Below, in pieces: positions 59,178 to 64,000 of a DNA stretch of 64,000 nt (positions are counted from its first letter, which is position 1; each line of letters begins with the position of its first letter). The notes beneath the pieces were generated by a model. That model was not told where the DNA came from, made no database searches, and saw only the letters and a list, made by a program, of their open reading frames with translations. A program made the position numbers and the translations under genes. The DNA lies in assembly GCA_963805475.1 (NCBI GenBank), contig CAWDUO010000007.1, forward strand, positions 62,001-126,000, in the 5' to 3' direction. Origin of the DNA: VRUE01 sp963805475. Lineage in GTDB: Bacteria > Actinomycetota > Thermoleophilia > Solirubrobacterales > 70-9.

Positions 59178-59937
59178 CCTAGCCCTCGCCGCCGCGCTCG
59201 TCGGCGCGCGCAAGGACTACGGCCGCCAGGCGCTCCTCCCCCACAACGCGATGTACGTGCTGCTCGGCGCCGGCCTGCTCTGGTTCGGCTGGTTCGGCTT
59301 CAACGGCGGCAGCCGCTTCTCGACCGGCGACCCCAGCGTGCTCGCCTTCGTCAACACCCTGCTGACGCCGGTCTGCTCGCTGCTCGTCTGGTTCGTGCTC
59401 GACCTGATCCGCGGCCGCAAGGTGACCGCGGTCGGCGCCGCCACGGCGATCGTCGTCGGCTGCGTGCTGATCACCCCGGCGGGCGCCTACCTCAGCCCCG
59501 GCTGGGCGATGGTCCTCGGCGCGCTCGGCGCCCTGCCCTGCTACCTGATGATCATGTGGCCGCCGCGCACGCGGGTGGACGAGACGCTCGACGTGCTCGC
59601 CGCCCACGGCGTCGCCGGCTTCACCGGCATCCTCGCGATCAGCCTCTTCGCCTCCTTCGCCTGGAACGGCGTCGCCGACGGCCTCTTCTACGGCGACGCC
59701 GCCCAGCTCGGCCACCAGGCGCTGGCCGCGCTCGTCACCCCGCTCTACGCCTTCGGCATGACCTACGCGCTGCTGCGCGCGATGTCGCTGTTCACGGCGC
59801 TGCGCACCAGCGAGCACGAGGAGGCCGTGGGCATGGACGTCGTCCAGCACGGCGAGGAGGCCTACGCCTCCGGCGAGGGCGCGATCCTCGTCCTGCCCGC
59901 CGATGGCGAAAAGCTGGTCGCCGACTCGGTGAACTAG
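59176..59937 (+). pseudogene. amt: Ammonium transporter, N-terminal half missing
   Basis: The frame encodes the C-terminal half of Amt: ALVGARKDYGRQALLPHNAM, LLWFGWFGFNGGSRF, LTPVCSLLVWFVLDLI, GCVLITPAGAYLSPGWA, and the pore histidine segment AAHGVAGFTGILAIS. About 180-200 residues, including the first pore histidine and the first helices, are absent: the homology begins at the base after the stop of the DUF4143 ATPase. There is no space for them upstream, where gloA ends at 57836. The 3' end is intact and closes at 59935-59937. No start codon with a ribosome site precedes it, so I read it as a remnant. Confidence 0.8.
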
Positions 59938-60701
59938 GCGCGGAGCCGGTATCCGCGGCTGAACAGGCGCAGGTTGACGACGAAGAGCGCGGCGGTGGCA
60001 GCCGTCAGCGCCAGCAATGAGAGCGCCACGCTCACTTCGGTGAAGCCGACGAAGCCGTAGCGGACCAGGTTGATCATGTAGAAGATCGGGTCGAAGCGGG
60101 TCAGCGTCTCGAACGGCTGCGGCAGCAGCGCCGCCGAGTAGAAGACGCCGCCGAGGAAGATCAGCGGCTGCAGGACGAAGGTCTGGGCGAAGGCGACGTC
60201 GTCGAACTGTTCCGCCCGCACGCCGATCAGCACGCCGAGCTGGGCGAAGAAGAAGCCGACCAGGAAGAGCGCCGGGATCAGCACGAGGACGTGCTCGACC
60301 GGCAGCCCGGCGAGCGCCGCCGAGACGACGAAGGCGATCGCCGCGACCATCAGCCCGCGTACGAAGCCGCCGAGCGAGAAGGCCAGCAGCAGCTCCAGCG
60401 GCGAGGCAGGCGAGGAGAGCTGGTCCTGGATCGCCCCCTGGAATTTCTGCTGGAGGATCGAGGAGGAGTTGTTGGCGAAGGCGTTGGTGGCGAAGGCCAT
60501 CATGATCAGCCCCGGGATCACGAAGAGGATGTATTCGATCCCGTGCAGCTCCTTGATCCGCGAGCCCAGCGCCGCGCCGAAGATCGTGATGTAGAGGAAG
60601 GTTTCCAGCAGCGGCGCGCCAAGCGTCTGTTTCTTGATCTTCATGAAGCGGTTGACCTCGCGCCGCCACAGCGTCGCCAGGCGGATCTGCGCGGTGCTCA
60701 C
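59934..60701 (-). CDS. ABC-2 type transporter permease
   Basis: 255 residues. Six membrane helices of the ABC-2 group (YadH/NodJ-like): PLLETFLYITIFGAALGS, LFVIPGLIMMAFATNAF, SSPASPLELLLAFSLGGFVRG, LIPALFLVGFFFAQLG, QPLIFLGGVFYSAALLP (conserved loop before the last helices), and a final helix near the C-terminus. Exporter of unknown substrate (drug, lipid or polysaccharide). ATG overlaps the ATPase stop by four bases. Convergent with the amt remnant by 4 bases. Confidence 0.9.
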   Translation of the reverse strand: MSTAQIRLATLWRREVNRFMKIKKQTLGAPLLETFLYITIFGAALGSRIKELHGIEYILFVIPGLIMMAFATNAFANNSSSILQQKFQGAIQDQLSSPASPLELLLAFSLGGFVRGLMVAAIAFVVSAALAGLPVEHVLVLIPALFLVGFFFAQLGVLIGVRAEQFDDVAFAQTFVLQPLIFLGGVFYSAALLPQPFETLTRFDPIFYMINLVRYGFVGFTEVSVALSLLALTAATAALFVVNLRLFSRGYRLRA

Positions 60702-61471
60702 GGAACCGTCTCCGGCTCAACCGGGACACGGGAGCGCGAGAGCTCCTTGCGGCCGACCAGCGTCAGGTAGGCGTCCTCGAGGTTGTCGACGCCGTAGCGC
60801 GCCGAGAGCTCGGCGCTCGTCCCCTCGCCGACGATCTCGCCGTGGTTGATGAAGGCGATCCGGTCGCAGAGCTGCTCGGCCTCCTCCAGGTAGTGCGTGG
60901 TCAGCAGGATCGTCGTCCCCTCGGCGTTGATCCGCTGCATGTAATGCCAGAGCTCGAGCCGCAGCTCGACGTCGACGCCGGCGGTCGGCTCGTCGAGGAT
61001 CAGCAGGCGCGGCCGATGCATCATCGCCCGCGCCAGGATCAACCGCCGTTTCATCCCGCCCGAGAGGGTGCGGGTGCGTTCGTCCGCCTTCTCGGTCAGC
61101 GAGAAGGTCTCCAGCAGCTCGGCGGTGCGCTCGCGCCGCTCGCGCTTCGGCATGCCGAAGTAGCCGGCGTGGTAGTCGAGCGACTCCGCGACCGTCAGGA
61201 ACCAGTCGAGGTTCGGCTCCTGCGGTGCGAGGCCGACCGCCTGGCGGGCGGCGCCGTAGTCGCCGATGGCATCGTGGCCGAATACGTGGATCGCCCCGCC
61301 GGTCGGCTGCGCCAGCCCGGTCGTGCAGTGGATCAGCGTCGACTTGCCGGCCCCGTTCGGCCCGAGCAGCCCGAACAGCTCCCCGGGCTCGATCTCCAGC
61401 GAGACCCCGCGCAGCGCCTCGACCCCGGTCGGGTACCGCTTCTCCAGCTTCTCCACGGCGAGCGCCTTCAC
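60698..61471 (-). CDS. ABC transporter ATP-binding protein
   Basis: 257 residues. Walker A LLGPNGAGKSTLIH, Q-loop GLAPQEPNLDW, signature TLSGGMKRRLILARAM, Walker B LLILDEPTAGVD, switch His LLTTHYLEEAEQLCDR. DrrA/ABC-2 exporter class, partner of the permease downstream. GTG 61471 follows a TAGGGT box (61479-61484) by 7 bases; the frame is open to 61489, but that adds an unconserved stretch. Confidence 0.92.
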   Translation of the reverse strand: MKALAVEKLEKRYPTGVEALRGVSLEIEPGELFGLLGPNGAGKSTLIHCTTGLAQPTGGAIHVFGHDAIGDYGAARQAVGLAPQEPNLDWFLTVAESLDYHAGYFGMPKRERRERTAELLETFSLTEKADERTRTLSGGMKRRLILARAMMHRPRLLILDEPTAGVDVELRLELWHYMQRINAEGTTILLTTHYLEEAEQLCDRIAFINHGEIVGEGTSAELSARYGVDNLEDAYLTLVGRKELSRSRVPVEPETVP

Positions 61472-61478
61472 CGGCGGA

Positions 61479-61484
61479 ACCCTA
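61479..61484 (-). promoter_or_regulatory. Putative -10 box of the ABC exporter operon (leaderless)
   Basis: TAGGGT on the minus strand, 7 bases before the GTG at 61471. Confidence 0.5.
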
Positions 61485-61511
61485 CGCAACCGCCGATCCC
61501 GGCCAGCGTTG

Positions 61512-61547
61512 CCGGGTTTTTACGTCCCAGGGCACGTAAGAATCCGG
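61512..61547 (-). terminator. Palindrome between oxidoreductase and ABC operon (family C)
   Basis: Arms CCGGGTTTTTACGT (61512-61525) and ACGTAAGAATCCGG (61534-61547) pair at 12 of 14 positions with an 8-base loop. It is 10 bases downstream of the oxidoreductase stop. The arm is the same type as the palindrome at 54184-54223. Confidence 0.65.
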
Positions 61548-61556
61548 AAACGGCGC

Positions 61557-62969
61557 TCAGGCCAGGGCGCGGAGGGCGGAGGACGCCGCGTTCCAGCCGT
61601 TCATGCCGCTGACGCCGCCGCCCGGCGGGGTGGCGGCTGAGCAGATGAAGACGCCGGGGATGCCGGTCGCGTAGGGGTCGCGGGCGAGGCGCGGGCGGAT
61701 CAGCGCCTGCAGGCCGGTGTTGGCGCCAGTGACGATGTCGCCGCCGACGTAGTTGGGGTTGTGGGACTCCAGCTCAGCCGGGGAGCGGACGTGGCGGGCG
61801 ACGATCCGCTCGCGGAGGCCCGGCGCGAAGCGTTCGACCTGGTCGAGCGCCGCCTCCGTCGCGTCGCCGTCATAGCCATGCGGGACATGGGCGTAGGCCC
61901 AGACCGGGTGCAGGTCGCCGCGCGAGCGCGAAGGGTCGGCGAGGTACTGCTGGCAGAGCAGGACGAAGGGCCGCTCCGGCATCCGGCCGCGGTTGACCGC
62001 ACGCTCGGCGTCGACCAGCTCCTCGAAGGAGCCGATGACGTGCACCGTGCCCGCCCGGCGCGCCGCCTCGGCCGTCCAGGGCACCCCGCCCTCGACCGCG
62101 AGGTCGAGCTTGAAGGCGGCGGGGCCGTGGCGGTAGCGGCGGTAGGCGCGGGCGACGCGCGGCGGAAGGCGCTCGCCGGCGAGCTCGGCGACGGCGCGCG
62201 GCGCCAGGTCGAGCAGGACCGCGTCGGCGCGCGGCAGCTCAGCCAGGGAGCGCACCGGCCGGCCGGTCTCGATCGTCCCGCCGTGCTCGCGGACGACGCT
62301 CGCCAGCGCCGCGGCGATCGCCCGCGAGCCGCCTCGCGCGACCGGCCAGCCGCCGCTGTGACCGGCCGCGATCAGGACCGTGCCGACGGCCGAGCTGAGC
62401 GGCGCCGAGAGCGGGCTGAAGGAGTGGGCGGCGACGCCGCCGAACAGCGCTCGCGCCTCGCCGCCCGGCAGCCCCCGCGCCAGCAAGGTCGCCGGGGCGA
62501 GCGCCCGCACCCCGAAGCCCGCCAGCGCCAGCGGGTGCCGCGGCAGGTGCTGGACCGGGCGCAGGATGTCCTCCCCGAGCGCCTCGAAGCGCCGCGCCGC
62601 CGGGCCGAACAGCCGCTCCCAGGCCGGGCCTGCGTCCCCCAGCCCTGCCGCCGTCGCCTCGATCGAACGGACCATCGTCGCCGCCCCGCCGCCATCCAGC
62701 GGGTGCGCCATGTCGACCTCCGGCCAGGCCCACTCGAGTCCGTGGCGCTCCAGGCCGAGCGCGCGGAAGGCGGGGGACGCCGCCCCCATCGGGTGCGTCG
62801 CGGAGCACTCGTCGTGCAGCAGGCCCGGCAGGGTCAGCTCGCTGCTCCGCGTCCCGCCGCCGATCGTCGGCGCCGCCTCGATCACCGTCACCTGCACCCC
62901 GGCCACCGCCAGGTGCGCCGCGGCGGCCAGCCCGTTCGGCCCTGCCCCGACCACCACCGCCTCACTCAT
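61557..62969 (-). CDS. CrtI/PYROXD2-like FAD-dependent oxidoreductase
   Basis: 470 residues. FAD fold VVVGAGPNGLAAAAHLAVAG with IEAAPTIGGGTRS at the start, the middle of phytoene desaturase-like proteins (WPVARGGSRAIAAALASVV) and the C-terminal FAD-closing segment GVFICSAATPPGGGVSGMNGWNAA, which matches PYROXD2/NAD(P)-amine-oxidase-like proteins. Substrate unknown; carotenoid genes are not adjacent. ATG 62969 lies within 7 bases of the next gene's stop. Confidence 0.88.
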   Translation of the reverse strand: MSEAVVVGAGPNGLAAAAHLAVAGVQVTVIEAAPTIGGGTRSSELTLPGLLHDECSATHPMGAASPAFRALGLERHGLEWAWPEVDMAHPLDGGGAATMVRSIEATAAGLGDAGPAWERLFGPAARRFEALGEDILRPVQHLPRHPLALAGFGVRALAPATLLARGLPGGEARALFGGVAAHSFSPLSAPLSSAVGTVLIAAGHSGGWPVARGGSRAIAAALASVVREHGGTIETGRPVRSLAELPRADAVLLDLAPRAVAELAGERLPPRVARAYRRYRHGPAAFKLDLAVEGGVPWTAEAARRAGTVHVIGSFEELVDAERAVNRGRMPERPFVLLCQQYLADPSRSRGDLHPVWAYAHVPHGYDGDATEAALDQVERFAPGLRERIVARHVRSPAELESHNPNYVGGDIVTGANTGLQALIRPRLARDPYATGIPGVFICSAATPPGGGVSGMNGWNAASSALRALA

Positions 62970-62975
62970 CGCATC

Positions 62976-64000
62976 TCACGCGTTCCGCTGTTCCTTTGCC
63001 CCTGTTATTTGGGGATAAGGAACAGTGGAAGCAGCGAGTGGGGTGACGGGGAAGGGGCGGTCGTCGAGCCAGGGCTGGCGCCCGACCATGTCGGCGACGT
63101 TGACCCAGCCCTCCTCGACCAGGCCCGTCGCCGCGTCGTAGATCCGGTAGCGCTGGCGCTGCTCCTGCGCCGGCTGGGACTCGAGCGTCACCACCCGCAA
63201 CTCGCCCGGCTCGAAGCGGCAGCGCTCCTGCACCGCGGCCAGCAGCCGCCGGTCGTGGAAGTGGCCGTCGCCGAAGTTGTAGCCGAGCACGACGCCGGCG
63301 ACCAGCTCCCCCTCGCGCACGTCGTAGTCCTCGACATCGTCGACCGCGCGCTGGGCGAGCCCATTGAGCGCCCGCCCGTGCGAGTGCATCGAGCGGAACG
63401 CCAGCCCTTTGTGGATCAGCACGTCGATCAGCTCCGGCTCGTAGAACTTGGCCAGCTGCTCGGTGACGATCGGCGCCGGCTTGACCAGCCCCGCGTCGAG
63501 CTTCGACTCGGCGCTGCCCCCGCGCCGGAACAGCCACTGGCTGGTCGCCCAGTTGCCGGCGTAGTAGCGCATCGCGGGCAGGAAGGAGACGAGATCGGGA
63601 CGCAAGTTGCCGAGCACCGGCAGGCCGATGCAGGGCACCGCGAGGATCAGCAGGAGCAGCGGGTCCTCCAGCGTCGACCAGGGCGTCGCTCCGTAGTGGC
63701 CGAAGAGGAAGAGCAGGCCGAAGATCATGAACACGTTCCACTCCAGCGGCACCGCCAGCGGGAAGGTCGAGAGGATGTGCAGGTGGAAGATCACCATCCC
63801 GGCGACGGCGAGCGTGCCGATCCAGCCGCCCTGGGAGACGAGCAGGATCGCCGGCAGGGTGAACTCGATCACGGTGCCGAGGTGGGCGGCGGAGGCGCCG
63901 AGCCGCGAGGGCAGCAGGTCGTCGGGGTGATCGCGGTACAGGCGGCGCTTCATCGCCCGCGAGCGGTTCCAGGGCGTGTTGCTGATCATCACCGTGACGA
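62976..64000 (-). CDS. DUF3556 membrane protein, 5' end cut by window
   Basis: At least 338 residues visible, the frame remaining open to the window edge. Membrane helices near EFTLPAILLVSQGG, IGTLAVAGMVIFHLHIL, EWNVFMIFGLLFLFGH and LLLILAVPCIGLPVLG; then a soluble C-terminal part with NWATSQWLFRRG, SHGRALNGLA and DGHFHDRRLL. This fits the actinobacterial DUF3556 family (about 550-600 residues), so 200 or more N-terminal residues lie outside the window. Function unknown. The last 16 residues are encoded by a palindrome arm and loop (62983-63030). Confidence 0.75.
   Translation of the reverse strand, partial: VTVMISNTPWNRSRAMKRRLYRDHPDDLLPSRLGASAAHLGTVIEFTLPAILLVSQGGWIGTLAVAGMVIFHLHILSTFPLAVPLEWNVFMIFGLLFLFGHYGATPWSTLEDPLLLLILAVPCIGLPVLGNLRPDLVSFLPAMRYYAGNWATSQWLFRRGGSAESKLDAGLVKPAPIVTEQLAKFYEPELIDVLIHKGLAFRSMHSHGRALNGLAQRAVDDVEDYDVREGELVAGVVLGYNFGDGHFHDRRLLAAVQERCRFEPGELRVVTLESQPAQEQRQRYRIYDAATGLVEEGWVNVADMVGRQPWLDDRPFPVTPLAASTVPYPQITGAKEQRNA
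62983..63030 (-). repeat. Palindrome overlapping the 3' end of the DUF3556 gene
   Basis: Arms 62983-63002 and 63011-63030 pair at 17 of 20 positions (TTCCGCTGTTCCTTTGCCCC versus its complement) with an 8-base AT-rich loop. It lies in the last codons before the stop at 62976. Of the same general build (T-run inside a GC-rich arm) as the others, but not clearly in families A-C. Confidence 0.6.

Overview
The window is dense, very GC-rich DNA (third codon positions almost always G or C) with genes on both strands and gaps usually under 150 bases. The gene set points to an actinomycete lineage: F420-type luciferase-like oxidoreductases, ergothioneine genes egtB/egtD, a three-gene pntAa-pntAb-pntB transhydrogenase, a CtpE-like ATPase, DUF3556 and DUF5679 proteins, and many start codons sitting 6-9 bases after a TANNNT box (leaderless transcription). 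Thermoleophilia/Solirubrobacterales is my best guess, but that is inference from gene content, not a search result. I saw no rRNA, tRNA, CRISPR array, transposase or prophage.

Layout. 1-6.7 kb: 5'-cut type III glutamine synthetase, cytochrome P450, rlmN, a DUF4234 membrane protein, two tiny membrane proteins lying between two copies of the 3' end of glpX, and glpX. 6.8-12.9 kb: a luciferase-like oxidoreductase, an orphan HipA kinase, egtB-egtD, a Phd/PIN toxin-antitoxin pair and an exported protein with a Flp-like N-terminus. 13-22.2 kb: the transhydrogenase operon, a second luciferase-like enzyme, a frameshifted CtpE-like ATPase, then thioesterase, enoyl-CoA hydratase and thiolase (acyl-CoA metabolism). 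22.2-30 kb: small proteins, a PAS protein behind a 12-codon micro-ORF, an MBL hydrolase, a phosphorylase/deaminase pair for methylthioadenosine-type nucleosides, a permease, an MFS exporter and an ion channel with a non-canonical pore. 30-41 kb: acsA, an MBL-rhodanese fusion, an NlpC/P60 hydrolase, a TrmH-type rRNA methyltransferase, a flavoprotein, a universal stress protein and ppsA. 40.5-48.8 kb: a Kdp potassium system with unusual order (small peptide-F-A-C-B), the KdpD sensor split from its kinase half, kdpE, and an anchored Usp protein. 48.9-57.8 kb: phosphoribosyltransferase, AhpD-like protein, zinc alcohol dehydrogenase, a second P-type ATPase, a class A PBP, a hydrolase and glyoxalase I. 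57.9-64 kb: a DUF4143 ATPase abutting a decapitated ammonium transporter, an ABC-2 exporter, a CrtI-like oxidoreductase and a 5'-cut DUF3556 membrane protein.

The most unusual structure is a set of short palindromes (arms about 13-23 bp, usually with an A/T run in each arm) at gene ends. At least three fall into sequence families with copies in separate places. One copy has inserted in frame inside the rRNA methyltransferase gene and adds about 15 residues. Other points worth attention are widespread leaderless promoters, the rearranged Kdp locus with two tandem micro-proteins, a 159-bp dyad between enoyl-CoA hydratase and thiolase, and the 23-bp repeat of the glpX end.
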